Positions 53,809-63,490 of a stretch of DNA of 64,000 nt are shown here, piece by piece. This DNA is from Loktanella sp. SALINAS62 (GTDB taxonomy: Bacteria; Pseudomonadota; Alphaproteobacteria; Rhodobacterales; Rhodobacteraceae), in assembly GCF_018263905.1 (NCBI RefSeq), contig NZ_JAAFZU010000001.1:298228-362227 (forward strand), written 5' to 3'. A program made the translations under genes and the position numbers. The notes beneath the pieces are model-generated. The model made no database searches. It saw only the letters and a program-made list of their open reading frames with translations, and was not told where the DNA came from. Position 1 is the stretch's first letter, and each line of letters begins with the position of its first letter.

Positions 53809-54204
53809 TCAATCGCGCGGTGCGGGATGATCGACAGGACCGCCAGCCGCCGTCCAGCCACCGAAGCCGTCTGTCAGATGCTCTGCCTGAAATCCCATGT
53901 CCTGCAAGGCTGCCACCGTCAGCGCCGACCGCCAGCCGGACGCGCAGTAGAAAACGAACCTTGTATCGGGCCGGGCAAAGATATCCTTGTGGTAGGGGCT
54001 GGCCGGATCCACCCAGAATTCGGCCATGCCGCGCGGACAGTGAAAGCTGTCGGGCACAAAACCCGCCTTGCGTTCGCGTACGTCGCGCAGATCGACAAAC
54101 ACCACGTCGGGCCGATCCAGCAACGCAATCGCATCGCTAGACGGGGTTTGCGTGATGCGCGCGCGGGCCGCCGCGACAAGTTCGGAGACAGGTGTGATCG
54201 ACAT
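53809..54204 (-). CDS. Single-domain rhodanese sulfurtransferase
   Basis: This 131-residue rhodanese-fold protein has the active-site loop VFYCASGWRSALT with the sulfur-carrying Cys, preceded by VVFVDLRDVRERKAGFVP. Start at ATG 54204 follows AAAGG; TTG 54210 is possible. Partner proteins are unknown. The next gene upstream ends nine bases before it. Confidence 0.9.
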   Translation of the reverse strand: MSITPVSELVAAARARITQTPSSDAIALLDRPDVVFVDLRDVRERKAGFVPDSFHCPRGMAEFWVDPASPYHKDIFARPDTRFVFYCASGWRSALTVAALQDMGFQAEHLTDGFGGWTAAGGPVDHPAPRD

Positions 54205-54213
54205 GGCCAACCT

Positions 54214-54648
54214 TTATACAATGATACGACGGCGGCGCGCATAGACGGCACAGCCCAGCAACACCAGCGCCACAGCCAGCGTGAACAACAGTGTGACCAA
54301 CCGCTGCACCCCCATCACGGCGAACAGCCCGACGGCGGCATTGCCCGCGAACATCGCCGCGAACCCGACAACGGACAGCGCCAGCACCGGCACGCAGGCC
54401 GGTTTGCGCATCAGCACAAGAATGCAACCCACAGTGCCGCCCAATACGCCAAGCGCGAAACACGCGTCGATCCAGCCCGGATAGCTTGCCATCGCTTCGG
54501 CCTGACGGGCAGGCATACCCTGTGCAATGTAATCGTCGATCGTGCGGCCAACGCCGCCAATGAACTGGATCACGCCAAAGACGTTCCACAAAAGCCCCAG
54601 CATGATCGTCACGCTGAACCATGTCGGTGCGGGTCTATCCTGTGCCAT
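54214..54648 (-). CDS. Hypothetical four-helix membrane protein
   Basis: This 144-residue protein has four hydrophobic helices (SVTIMLGLLWNVFGVIQFIG; CFALGVLGGTVGCILVLM; VPVLALSVVGFAAMFAG; LFTLAVALVLLGCAVYA) and a basic tail (ARRRRII). No family recognised. ATG 54648 is chosen, since the in-frame extension to 54702 lies in the intergenic region shared with the divergent glucosidase gene. Confidence 0.8.
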   Translation of the reverse strand: MAQDRPAPTWFSVTIMLGLLWNVFGVIQFIGGVGRTIDDYIAQGMPARQAEAMASYPGWIDACFALGVLGGTVGCILVLMRKPACVPVLALSVVGFAAMFAGNAAVGLFAVMGVQRLVTLLFTLAVALVLLGCAVYARRRRIIV

Positions 54649-54781
54649 TCCATCACTCCCATTGGTCGTTCTTGCCACTGTAGAACCCGTGCAAGGCGGC
54701 ATGGCAATGTGCGATTTGCCCTCTTGCGCGCTGACGTGGTTGCGCTAACAGCAATATTGACCCGCAAGACAGGAGACAGCC

Positions 54782-56413
54782 ATGACCCAGCGCGAATGGT
54801 GGCGTGACGCCGTGATCTATCAGATTTACCCCCGGTCCTTTCAGGATACGACCGGCGATGGCGTGGGCGATCTGCCCGGTATTACACGGCGGCTGCCGCA
54901 TGTGGCCAATCTGGGGGTGGATTGCATCTGGCTGTCGCCGATCTTTACCTCTCCGATGGACGACATGGGTTACGACGTGTCGGATTACACCGACATCGAC
55001 CCGCTGTTCGGCACATTGGCCGATTTTGACGAGATGCTGAAAACGGCCCATGATCTGGGGCTGAAGGTGATCGTGGATCAGGTGCTGTCGCATACGTCCG
55101 ACAAGCACCCTTGGTTCATCGAATCGCGCATGGATCAGGAAAACCCCAAGGCGGACTGGTTTGTCTGGGCCGATCCGCTGGAGGACGGTAGCCCGCCCAC
55201 CAACTGGCACAGCCATTTCGGTGGCCCCGCATGGGAATACGACGCGACGCGGCGGCAGTATTACCAGCACAACTTTCTGACCAGCCAGCCGGACCTGAAT
55301 TTCAACAACCCCGATGTGCAGGACGCCATACTGGACACCTGCAAATTCTGGCTGGATCGCGGGCTGGACGGGTTCCGTCTGGATACCGTGAACTACTACG
55401 TGCACGATGCCAAACTGCGGTCGAACCCGCCTGCCCCGCGCCCCGAAGGCATGATCGTCATGGCGTCGGATCTGTTCGGGATGCAGGACAATATCTACAA
55501 CAAGAACCGGCCTGAAAACGTCGCGTTTCTGGAACGCCTGCGCACCCTGACCGACCGCTACGACGACATCATGATGGTCGGAGAGGTCGGTGACCACGGC
55601 CAGCGCAGCATCGACATCATGGCCGAATACACCAAAGGCAACGGGCGCCTGCATATGGCCTACAGCTTTGCCATGCTGTCGGATGAATTCACGCCCGCGC
55701 ATTTTCGCAACTGCATCGAAAGCTTTCAGCAGGGCGCGCCGGACGGCCACCCCGAATGGTCCTTTTCCAACCACGACGTGGTGCGGCATGTGTCGCGCTG
55801 GACCGACCACGCCGTATCAGAGGACGCGATGGCCCGCCTGTCAGCGGCGATGCTGTTCAGCTTTGAAGGCACCATCGGCATCTATCAGGGCGAAGAGCTG
55901 GGACAGCTTGAAACCGTGATGGAATACCACGAACTGACCGACGCGCAGGCGATCCGTTACTGGCCGGGGATCAAGGGGCGTGACGGGTGCCGCACGCCAA
56001 TGGTCTGGGACACCGACAGCGAGAATGCGGGATTCACCGACGGTACGCCCTGGTTACCGATCAAGGCGCCGCAGCGCGCGCATGCGGTCAGCCTGCAGGA
56101 CAAGGCCAACGACAGTGTGCTGCAATTCTATCGCGGTCTGATTGCCTTCCGTAAGGATCATCCCTGCATGACGCGCGGGCGCGCCACGTTCCTTGACCTG
56201 CCCGATCCGATTCTGGGGCAGCGGCGCAGCGTGGACGACCGGAACCTGACTTGCCTGTTCAACATGGGCCGGGATGCGATGACGCTGACGTTGGACAAGA
56301 CCGCCACAATCACCGGGCCGCACCACGCGGACCTGACGGGTCAGACGCTGACGTTGCCGGGCAATGGATTTGTCTACCTAGACCACAGCGACACCCTGAC
56401 GGTCAGCGCCTGA
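54782..56413 (+). CDS. GH13 alpha-glucosidase (oligo-1,6-/maltodextrin glucosidase type)
   Basis: This 543-residue glycoside hydrolase has the domain start WWRDAVIYQIYPRSFQDTTG, the nucleophile region GLDGFRLDTVNYYVHD, the acid/base region MMVGEVGDHG and the third acid in WSFSNHDVVRHVSRW. It should hydrolyse alpha-glucosides or trehalose/maltose-type sugars in the cytoplasm, since no signal peptide is present. Alpha-glucosidases of this type are usually linked to sugar ABC transporters, none of which is here. Start follows CAGGAGA. Confidence 0.93.
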   Translation: MTQREWWRDAVIYQIYPRSFQDTTGDGVGDLPGITRRLPHVANLGVDCIWLSPIFTSPMDDMGYDVSDYTDIDPLFGTLADFDEMLKTAHDLGLKVIVDQVLSHTSDKHPWFIESRMDQENPKADWFVWADPLEDGSPPTNWHSHFGGPAWEYDATRRQYYQHNFLTSQPDLNFNNPDVQDAILDTCKFWLDRGLDGFRLDTVNYYVHDAKLRSNPPAPRPEGMIVMASDLFGMQDNIYNKNRPENVAFLERLRTLTDRYDDIMMVGEVGDHGQRSIDIMAEYTKGNGRLHMAYSFAMLSDEFTPAHFRNCIESFQQGAPDGHPEWSFSNHDVVRHVSRWTDHAVSEDAMARLSAAMLFSFEGTIGIYQGEELGQLETVMEYHELTDAQAIRYWPGIKGRDGCRTPMVWDTDSENAGFTDGTPWLPIKAPQRAHAVSLQDKANDSVLQFYRGLIAFRKDHPCMTRGRATFLDLPDPILGQRRSVDDRNLTCLFNMGRDAMTLTLDKTATITGPHHADLTGQTLTLPGNGFVYLDHSDTLTVSA

Positions 56414-56477
56414 CGGGACGGCGGGCGAGGCGCCTTTCGCGTCAGCGAAACAGCGCAGGCCCGCTGTTAGTCAGCCG

Positions 56478-57155
56478 TCAGCCCGCCGCCGTGCGGATCG
56501 CCCGCATGTTCGCGCCGTAGATTTCTGGGCTGTCAACCGAACCGCCCTTGAACACCGCCGATCCCGCGACCAGCACGTCGGCGCCGGCCGCACGCACCAG
56601 CGGGGCGGTCGTTGGATCGACACCGCCGTCAATCTCGATATGGATCGGGCGGTCCCCGATCATGTCGCGCAGCTTGCGAATCTTGGCGGTCATGTCGATG
56701 AACTTTTGCCCGCCGAAACCGGGGTTCACGGTCATCACGCAGACCAGATCGGCCATGTCCAGCAGGTGGGCGATGGCATCCGCCGGGGTGCCGGGGTTCA
56801 GCGCGACGCCTGCCTTCATCCCGGCAGCACGGATCGCCTGCAAGGTGCGGTGGATATGCGGTCCCGCCTCGATATGCGCGGTCAGGATGTCGGCACCCGC
56901 ATCGGCATAGGCGTCGATATAGGCGTCGACCGGGGAAATCATCAGATGCACGTCCATCACCGTCTTGACGTGGGGCCGGAACGCTTTGACCGCGGGCGGG
57001 CCAAAGGTCAGGTTCGGCACGAAATGACCGTCCATCACGTCGACATGCACCCAATCGGCACCCTGCATTTCGATTGCGCGGATTTCCGCGCCAAAATTTG
57101 CGAAATCGGCGGACAGGATCGACGGGGCGATTTTCAGGCTGCGGTCAAAGGTCAT
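56478..57155 (-). CDS. rpe: Ribulose-phosphate 3-epimerase
   Basis: Rpe interconverts ribulose 5-phosphate and xylulose 5-phosphate. The 225-residue TIM barrel has [31 protein letters not shown] (metal site), [28 protein letters not shown] and [11 protein letters not shown]. It converges with the GH13 gene; a short TTTCGC/GCGAAA hairpin and an AACAGCG/CGCTGTT hairpin lie between them, near 56436-56468. Confidence 0.96.
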   Translation of the reverse strand: MTFDRSLKIAPSILSADFANFGAEIRAIEMQGADWVHVDVMDGHFVPNLTFGPPAVKAFRPHVKTVMDVHLMISPVDAYIDAYADAGADILTAHIEAGPHIHRTLQAIRAAGMKAGVALNPGTPADAIAHLLDMADLVCVMTVNPGFGGQKFIDMTAKIRKLRDMIGDRPIHIEIDGGVDPTTAPLVRAAGADVLVAGSAVFKGGSVDSPEIYGANMRAIRTAAG

Positions 57156-57312
57156 GGGTGTCTCCGGCACGGGTTCGCGTCGGTCTTTAGCGCCAAACGC
57201 GGTCCGGGTCACGCCCCTGACGCAGCGTCGGACATAATTGACCATTCGGTCAAACCTTGCGCGGCACACGCGGTCATGCGACGCTTCGCCCACGCCCGAA
57301 GGAGTGCCGCCC

Positions 57313-58284
57313 GTGAGCCCGACAAAAACCGAAGATCCGCACCTGCCCCGCAATCCCGGGCGACCGCTGGACATGGACTGGGTGATGCGGACGCAGGCCA
57401 ATACATCCGCCATCGAACGCCGGGCCGCGACCCTGCCCGGCCGGCGCAGCGTCAAAAAGGATTATCAGGCCGCATGGCTGTGCAAGGCGATCAGCCTGAT
57501 CGACCTGACCACGCTGGCCGGTGACGACACCGACGCCCGCGTCCGGCGCCTGTGCGCCAAAGCGCGCCAGCCCGTGTCGGCCGCACTGCTTGATACGCTG
57601 GGCATGCAGGGGCTGACCACCGGTGCTGTCTGCGTCTATCACGACATGGTGCCGACCGCCGTCGCTGCACTGGCAGGATCGGGCATTCCCGTGGCGGCCG
57701 TATCCACCGGGTTTCCTGCGGGCCTGTCGCCATTCCACCTGCGGCTGGCCGAAATCGGGGAAAGCGTCGCTGCGGGCGCGCAGGAAATCGACATCGTTAT
57801 CAGCCGACGCCATGTGCTGTCGGGGAACTGGCAGGCGCTATATGATGAAATGTCACAGATGCGCGCCGCCTGCGGGCAGGCCCATGTCAAGGCGATCCTG
57901 GCAACCGGAGAGCTGGGCACCCTGCGCAACGTCGCCATGGCGTCATTGGTCTGCATGATGGCAGGCGCGGATTTCATCAAAACCTCGACCGGCAAGGAAA
58001 GCGTCAACGCGACCCTGCCCGTGTCGCTGACAATGATCCGTGCGATCCGCGATTATCATGCGGCCACCGGTATCCACGTCGGGTATAAACCTGCAGGCGG
58101 CATTTCCAAAGCCAAGGACGCGCTGGTCTATCTGTCCCTGATCAAGGACGAACTGGGCCACCGCTGGCTGCAACCCGACCTGTTCCGTTTCGGGGCGTCC
58201 AGCCTGCTGGGCGATATCGAACGGCAACTGGAACACCACGTCAGCGGCAGCTATTCCGCCGGCTGGCGTCACGCGATGTCATAG
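57313..58284 (+). CDS. deoC: Deoxyribose-phosphate aldolase (GTG start)
   Basis: DeoC splits 2-deoxyribose 5-phosphate into glyceraldehyde 3-phosphate and acetaldehyde. The 323-residue protein has [48 protein letters not shown] and the Schiff-base-region Lys in [13 protein letters not shown], with [14 protein letters not shown] 57313 follows GAAGGAG, and is favoured over the upstream ATG. The ALDH16 downstream would oxidise the acetaldehyde, a plausible pair. Confidence 0.94.
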   Translation: MSPTKTEDPHLPRNPGRPLDMDWVMRTQANTSAIERRAATLPGRRSVKKDYQAAWLCKAISLIDLTTLAGDDTDARVRRLCAKARQPVSAALLDTLGMQGLTTGAVCVYHDMVPTAVAALAGSGIPVAAVSTGFPAGLSPFHLRLAEIGESVAAGAQEIDIVISRRHVLSGNWQALYDEMSQMRAACGQAHVKAILATGELGTLRNVAMASLVCMMAGADFIKTSTGKESVNATLPVSLTMIRAIRDYHAATGIHVGYKPAGGISKAKDALVYLSLIKDELGHRWLQPDLFRFGASSLLGDIERQLEHHVSGSYSAGWRHAMS

Positions 58285-58297
58285 GCGTCGTGTTTTG

Positions 58298-58320
58298 AGT
58301 ATTTTTGGCAAGATGATGAG
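58298..58320 (-). repeat. Short reversed copy of the dispersed element
   Basis: GAGTATTTTTGGCAAGATGATG is the reverse complement of the same TTGCCAAAAATA core seen at 9944, 21528 and 60641. It lies between deoC and the ALDH16 gene. Confidence 0.5.
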
Positions 58321-58332
58321 AGGGGTTCAGCG

Positions 58333-60633
58333 ATGACCGTCAAGGAGATCTTTGAGACCATGGATTATGGCCCCGCCCCCGAAAGTGCGAAAGAAGCCTT
58401 TGCCTGGTTGGCCGAAAAAGGTGATTTTGGACATTTCATCAACGGGGCATGGACTGCCCCAGGTGATCTGTTCGCCACCGTGAACCCTGCGACCGGCGAT
58501 ACGCTGGCGCAGGTCACGCAGGCGACTCAAGCCGACGTAGACGCCGCCGTGAAGGCCGCGCGCAAGGCGCAGTCCGGATGGGCCAAGGACGGCAGCGCCC
58601 GGGCGCGGGTACTGTATGCGCTGGCGCGGCTGTTGCAGAAACATGCGCGCCTGTTCGCCGTGCTTGAAACGCTGGACAATGGCAAGCCGATCCGGGAATC
58701 GCGCGATATAGACGTGCCGCTGGCACAACGTCATTTCTATCATCACGCAGGCTACGCCCAGCTGATGGCGTCCGAACTGCCGGACCGCGCGCCGCTGGGT
58801 GTCTGCGGGCAAGTCATCCCGTGGAACTTTCCCCTGCTGATGCTGGCATGGAAAATTGCGTCTGCGTTGGCGATGGGCAATACCGTTGTGCTGAAGCCCG
58901 CCGAGTGGACCCCGCTGACCGCCCTGCTGTTCGCGGACATCTGTGGTCAGGCCGGTGTGCCACCAGGCGTCGTGAACATCGTGACCGGCGACGGTGCCGT
59001 GGGCGAAATGATCGTTGCCGCAGAGGTCGACAAAATCGCCTTTACCGGATCCACCGCCGTCGGGCGCCGCATCCGGGCCGTGACCGCTGGTACGGGCAAG
59101 GCGTTGAGCCTCGAACTGGGTGGCAAGGGCGCCTACATCGTGTTCGAGGACGCCGACATCGACAGCGCGGTCGAAGGTCTGGTTGACGCGATCTGGTTCA
59201 ACCAAGGGCAGGTCTGCTGCGCGGGATCGCGGCTTTTGGTGCAAGAAGGCATCGCAGACGACTTTCACGCCCGGCTACGCCGCCGCATGGACGGGCTGCG
59301 TGTGGGCGATCCGCTGGATAAATGCATCGACGTGGGCGCAATGGTGCATCCCGAACAACTGGATCGTGTCCGCGCCCTTGTCGACGCGAATACCGATGGC
59401 GACATGCATCAGGTGCCGGTGCCTGACGGCTGCTACTACCCGCCGACGCTGATCACAGGCCTGTCACCGGCATCGCCGTTGATGGGTCAGGAAATATTCG
59501 GCCCGGTTCTGGTCTCTACCACCTTTCGGACCCCGGCAGAGGCGGTCGAGATCGCCAACAACACGGCGTATGGGCTGGCCACCTCTGTCTGGTCGGAAAA
59601 CGTCAACGTCGCACTGGACATCGCGCCGCGGCTCGTGGCCGGGATCGTCTGGGTGAATGGCACCAACATGATGGACGCCGCTGCCCCGTTCGGCGGCGTC
59701 CGTGAAAGCGGGTTCGGCCGTGAAGGCGGTTGGGAAGGTCTGACGGGCTACACCCGTCCCGCCGTGGCGATGACATCGCCCGCAGCGGTCGCGGCCCACG
59801 GTGGCGACGCCACAGGGGACGGGATCGACCGCACGGCAAAGCTTTACATCGGCGGCAAACAGGCACGACCCGATGGCGGCTATTCCCGCGCGGTCCATGG
59901 CCCCAAGGGCAAGCTTTTGGGCCACGCCAGTCTTGCCAACCGCAAGGATCTGCGCAACGCGGTCGAGGCGATGAATGGCGCGTCCGGCTGGGGACGCACA
60001 TCAGGCCACCAGCGCGCGCAGATCATCTATTACATTGCCGAAAACCTGTCGGCGCGGGCGGATGAATTTGCAAACCGCTTACAGGACTTGACCGGCAAGG
60101 ATGGCAAGGCAGAGGTCGCGGCATCCATCGACCGCCTGTTCAGCGCCGCAGCATGGGCTGACAAATACGACGGTCAGACCAAGGGCGTGCCGCTGCGCGG
60201 CGTTGCCTTGGCGATGAAGGAACCGGTCGGCAAGATCGGCATCCTGTGTCCCGACGCACAGCCGCTGCTGGGACTGGTCGGGCTGATGGCCCCCGCTATC
60301 GCCATGGGCAACAGGGTCGTCATCGCCGCTTCAGAGGCGTTTCCACTGGCTGCAACCGATTTCTACCAAGTGCTGGACACCTCTGACCTGCCCGCCGGCG
60401 TGGTCAATATCCTGACCGGCATGCACGCCGATCTGGCCGAACCGTTGGCCCGGCATCTTGATCTGGATGCGGTCTGGGGGCTGGCGGGTCACGCCCAGAT
60501 GATCGAAGCCGCCAGCGCCGGCAATCTGAAACGCACATGGACCGGACCATTCGATCCCAGTGCCGACATGACCCGGGACATTCTGGGACACGCGACAGAG
60601 GTCAAGACGATCTGGGTGCCCTACGGCGCGTAG
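58333..60633 (+). CDS. Two-domain aldehyde dehydrogenase (ALDH16 type)
   Basis: This 766-residue protein holds a complete ALDH domain (residues 1-about 480) with catalytic Glu261 (LELGGKGAYIV), Cys295 (NQGQVCCAGSR) and PWNFPLLM, followed by a second ALDH-like domain (about 500-766). The second lacks a GQxCxA nucleophile and looks structural. This is the ALDH16 architecture; the known bacterial ALDH16 structure is from a Loktanella. It is paired with deoC, so acetaldehyde from deoxyribose breakdown is the likely substrate, by inference. Confidence 0.92.
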   Translation: MTVKEIFETMDYGPAPESAKEAFAWLAEKGDFGHFINGAWTAPGDLFATVNPATGDTLAQVTQATQADVDAAVKAARKAQSGWAKDGSARARVLYALARLLQKHARLFAVLETLDNGKPIRESRDIDVPLAQRHFYHHAGYAQLMASELPDRAPLGVCGQVIPWNFPLLMLAWKIASALAMGNTVVLKPAEWTPLTALLFADICGQAGVPPGVVNIVTGDGAVGEMIVAAEVDKIAFTGSTAVGRRIRAVTAGTGKALSLELGGKGAYIVFEDADIDSAVEGLVDAIWFNQGQVCCAGSRLLVQEGIADDFHARLRRRMDGLRVGDPLDKCIDVGAMVHPEQLDRVRALVDANTDGDMHQVPVPDGCYYPPTLITGLSPASPLMGQEIFGPVLVSTTFRTPAEAVEIANNTAYGLATSVWSENVNVALDIAPRLVAGIVWVNGTNMMDAAAPFGGVRESGFGREGGWEGLTGYTRPAVAMTSPAAVAAHGGDATGDGIDRTAKLYIGGKQARPDGGYSRAVHGPKGKLLGHASLANRKDLRNAVEAMNGASGWGRTSGHQRAQIIYYIAENLSARADEFANRLQDLTGKDGKAEVAASIDRLFSAAAWADKYDGQTKGVPLRGVALAMKEPVGKIGILCPDAQPLLGLVGLMAPAIAMGNRVVIAASEAFPLAATDFYQVLDTSDLPAGVVNILTGMHADLAEPLARHLDLDAVWGLAGHAQMIEAASAGNLKRTWTGPFDPSADMTRDILGHATEVKTIWVPYGA

Positions 60634-60640
60634 GGTCCCG

Positions 60641-60685
60641 TTTCTTCTTGCCAGAAATATCCCGGGGTCCGGGGCAGCGCCCCGG
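60641..60685 (+). repeat. Dispersed intergenic element, copy D
   Basis: TTTCTTCTTGCCAGAAATAT followed by CCCGGGGTCCGGGGCAGCGC and CCCGG, eight bases after the ALDH16 stop. Nearly identical to the copy at 21528. Confidence 0.65.
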
Positions 60686-60692
60686 TCCTGAC

Positions 60693-61370
60693 CTATCTGC
60701 GATCCTTTGATGTCCAGTTATCGAGCCAGCGGCGAAACCCGCTGCGTCGTTTCGCCAGATCGGCGCGGGCGATATCCATCCGGTCGCCCGCCGCATCCAG
60801 CGAGGGGTCGATCATGCGTTCACGAAACTGCCGCCACATGCCCCGGATGACGAAAAACGCGGCGAACAGGAACACGAAAAACCCGATGTTGAACCACGGC
60901 ACGATGCCCGGTCGCGGCCCATCGACGGGCGATATCGCCACGGCATTGGGATAGATCGATGCCCAGCGGATGCGCCAACCGTAATGCGTGATGGAATACC
61001 AGCCTTCCGTCCGGGCGGCGGCGGCGGATTCAGCCTGAAGATCGGCACTGTCGAACTTGAAATAGGGGGGCCAGATCCAGCCAGTGTCTTCGTTGCGGTA
61101 CACCATGACCTCTGTCCGGTCGCGCGGGATGAACCCCAGCAGATAGGTGCGTATCTTGGACGTGTTGATCAGTCGCAGGTCGCGGGTCGGCTGTTCGACG
61201 GCACCGCTGTCAGGCTGTGCGTAAAAAATCCGGTTATATGAACTGAAATCCGTGCGGATCACCTCGGTCGAGGTGATTTGCACTGTGTCGTGCTGCGGCA
61301 AGACGTAATGCAGGAAAAGCGCCACCAACAGGATCGGCAGCAGGCGAAAGAAAAATCCCAAGGTGCGCAT
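60693..61370 (-). CDS. DUF1523 family membrane protein
   Basis: This 225-residue protein has an N-terminal helix (LGFFFRLLPILLVALFLHYVL), a periplasmic domain (VQITSTEVIRTDFSSYNRI... GFIPRDRTEVMVYRNEDTGW) and a second helix (IGFFVFLFAAFFVIRGMW) near residue 170, then a basic tail. The layout matches DUF1523, a Rhodobacteraceae-typical protein of unknown function. It is followed by a short membrane gene nine bases upstream in the operon order. Confidence 0.85.
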   Translation of the reverse strand: MRTLGFFFRLLPILLVALFLHYVLPQHDTVQITSTEVIRTDFSSYNRIFYAQPDSGAVEQPTRDLRLINTSKIRTYLLGFIPRDRTEVMVYRNEDTGWIWPPYFKFDSADLQAESAAAARTEGWYSITHYGWRIRWASIYPNAVAISPVDGPRPGIVPWFNIGFFVFLFAAFFVIRGMWRQFRERMIDPSLDAAGDRMDIARADLAKRRSGFRRWLDNWTSKDRR

Positions 61371-61379
61371 GTTGTCCCC

Positions 61380-61646
61380 TTATCCTGAATTCACGACATA
61401 GATGATCGTCGAAACCACGACAATCGGCACGATATAGACCGACAGCAACAGCTTGGGGCGTAATCCCGCGCGATAGGCGGCCATGCCATCCGCGACATAC
61501 GCTTCGCGGGTCTGGCCAGGATGCGGTGATTTATCATAATCGTCTTCCAGACGTTCGCGCCGCAGCGATGCGGAATACAGCGACAGCGACCAGTAAACGA
61601 CGGTCAAGCCAATCAGTCCGAAACCCAAGAGTTTGATAAACGCCAT
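61380..61646 (-). CDS. Small two-helix membrane protein
   Basis: An 88-residue protein with an N-terminal helix (LLGFGLIGLTVVYWSLSLYS), a charged loop (RRERLEDDYDKSPHPGQTRE) and a C-terminal helix (LLLSVYIVPIVVVSTIIYVV). Function unknown. The ATG at 61646 follows AAAGGACGATATG; the longer in-frame reading to 61868 is not protein-like. It precedes the DUF1523 gene by nine bases, so the two are cotranscribed. The 200 bases on its upstream side show no gene. Confidence 0.8.
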   Translation of the reverse strand: MAFIKLLGFGLIGLTVVYWSLSLYSASLRRERLEDDYDKSPHPGQTREAYVADGMAAYRAGLRPKLLLSVYIVPIVVVSTIIYVVNSG

Positions 61647-61846
61647 ATCGTCCTTTCTTTTACCCCAAGGTCTGCGCCGGGCGGGCCGTGGCAGGGATCC
61701 TGACCGCGGTCCGCTATGTCCCCGCGCACCACCGCCGTGCCACCACGGTAGTCGCGTTCGTGCATGTGCGCCACGCAGAACGCGCCAATCAGCCAAAGAC
61801 GCTGTCGGGCCGAAAAGCGATGCGCAAGCGGTCCGTGGCCAGCCGC

Positions 61847-62179
61847 CTACCAGACCGCATTGACCCATGTGCGCGGCAAACCCGCCAGCGACAGCAGCAT
61901 GAACGGCGCCCAGATCAACGAGGTCGACAACGCCAGACGGCCAAAGAATACCACGTTTCCGACAATCCCCAGATCAAGGATCCGGTTCAGCGGAATTCCC
62001 CCTTGGAGATAGAGGAAAACGAAATAAACCCCCGTCAATATGCACAGGATCAGCGCCGACAGCACACCATTGACGATCAGCGGTTTGATGCCTTCGGGCA
62101 GGATCATCGACAAAAGCTTTGGCACAAGCCACGCGATCAGGGCCAGCGCCATCGCGGGTATCAGCAGTGCGGCGGTCAT
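61847..62179 (-). CDS. Small three-helix membrane protein
   Basis: A 110-residue hydrophobic protein with helices at the start (AALLIPAMALALIAWLVPKLL), middle (LIVNGVLSALILCILTGVYFVF) and end (FGRLALSTSLIWAPFMLLSLA). No family recognised. ATG 62179 overlaps the preceding 46-residue frame by four bases (ATGA); ATG 62191 is an alternative. Confidence 0.75.
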   Translation of the reverse strand: MTAALLIPAMALALIAWLVPKLLSMILPEGIKPLIVNGVLSALILCILTGVYFVFLYLQGGIPLNRILDLGIVGNVVFFGRLALSTSLIWAPFMLLSLAGLPRTWVNAVW

Positions 62180-62316
62180 GGCGTTTTCCATGCGGCAAGG
62201 CAGCGGAACGCTGCAACCAGACGCAGCGGATCGCGCAGGGCGCTGTCGATGGCTGCCGCGTCGGATATGTCGGCACGGCGGACTGCGATTTCAGTGTCGC
62301 GGTTGATTATCTGCAT
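62176..62316 (-). CDS. Small unknown protein (46 residues)
   Basis: This short frame ends in an ATGA overlap with the membrane gene downstream, which supports it being translated. The product starts MQIINRDTEIAVRRADISDA and ends FRCLAAWKTP. Its look is that of a small regulatory or structural peptide, but no family is known. Codon choice is coding-like. Confidence 0.5.
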   Translation of the reverse strand: MQIINRDTEIAVRRADISDAAAIDSALRDPLRLVAAFRCLAAWKTP

Positions 62317-62542
62317 GACGTTCGGGCCTGATCGGATGTCGCGGTACTGCGATCAACGCAAACTTTGTGTCCTTGTCATGGAACAGAAGCAGAAACAGGC
62401 CGGATTTGTCCATCCCGTCGTCGGGCGGATTTCCATTTATGGCGTGAACCTAACCCGCGCCCCTGCCGCTTTTGGCGCGGGGTCGCCGGGTAGAACGTGG
62501 GGCCACCTGCTTTGTCAGCGGGCCGCGACCGAATGGCCGCAA

Positions 62543-63346
62543 TCAGAAATTGCTGGCCAGTTGGTCGCGTTGCGGTTCACGATCGGCCGACACCGCCGCC
62601 GGGCCAAGCAATTCGTCAGCGCTGATGATGGTCGGCGGCTGTTCGACGCCACGGTTAAAATATTCAGGATCGACGCGCAGTGATTCCGCCTCGGACCGGA
62701 TGTTGATAGTCATCGGCGTGGTGACATTGTTGTACAGGTGAATGATGTCCTGATTGAACATGCGGATACAGCCGGCAGAGCCGGAATTGCCGATGCTGGC
62801 CAGATCGTTGGTCCCGTGCACGCGATAGTAGGTATCGCGCCCGTTGCGGTAGATATACAGCGCCCGCGCACCCAATGGACTGCGCAGACCGCCGGGGATG
62901 CCACCGCGGAAATCGCTGTAAACCTCTGGTTCGGTGCGGATCATGTTGGCGGTTGGCGTCCAGCCGGGCCATGCCTTTTTCAGCTGGATCGTCGCCAGAC
63001 CAGACAATGTGCGACCTTGACGGCCAACGCCGACGGGATAGCGGGTGGCCGTGCCATCCATCTTCACGTGATACAGAAACTTGGCATAGGGATCGACGTC
63101 GATGGACCCGCGCGGCGCTTCGCCGGTATAAACGCCTTCCATCCGGCGATTGATGCCTTGGGTGTATTCCAGCGGGATCGGCGGCAGATCGTAGCCCGCA
63201 TCCTGAAGGGGTGGGTATTCCGGCAAGAATGCGGGCATTTCGACCACAATTCCGGTGTCCGGGACACGCGGGGCACATGCCGCCGCGCCAGAAGCCAAAA
63301 GCATGGACCCAAAGGCCCGGCGGGACATGGACGACGTGACTGTCAT
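62543..63346 (-). CDS. L,D-transpeptidase (YkuD domain), exported
   Basis: This 267-residue protein makes 3-3 crosslinks or anchors proteins to peptidoglycan. The N-terminus has a twin-arginine-like signal with lipobox (MSRRAFGSMLLASGAAACAP). The YkuD catalytic core includes YRVHGTNDLASIG and the nucleophile motif GSAGCIRMFNQD. ATG 63346 is taken; 63358 and 63328 are other candidate starts. It could modify murein peptides together with the NlpC/P60 hydrolase, but the genes are far apart. Confidence 0.92.
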   Translation of the reverse strand: MTVTSSMSRRAFGSMLLASGAAACAPRVPDTGIVVEMPAFLPEYPPLQDAGYDLPPIPLEYTQGINRRMEGVYTGEAPRGSIDVDPYAKFLYHVKMDGTATRYPVGVGRQGRTLSGLATIQLKKAWPGWTPTANMIRTEPEVYSDFRGGIPGGLRSPLGARALYIYRNGRDTYYRVHGTNDLASIGNSGSAGCIRMFNQDIIHLYNNVTTPMTINIRSEAESLRVDPEYFNRGVEQPPTIISADELLGPAAVSADREPQRDQLASNF

Positions 63347-63490
63347 TTCTATTTTCACCGATCTTTATTTCAATCCTCTTTATCATTCCGGAATGATTTG
63401 GCAAATCGTCAGCGCCCCCGCGTTGCAATCGCTCACGATGGGTTGACCGGATTGCTTGCCTTGCGCGGGGCTGAACGGCAAGATTGCAGA

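Noticed and set aside
53506-54807. 433-codon plus-strand frame opposite galE and the rhodanese gene
   Set aside because: It spans several real genes on the other strand and shows no domain.
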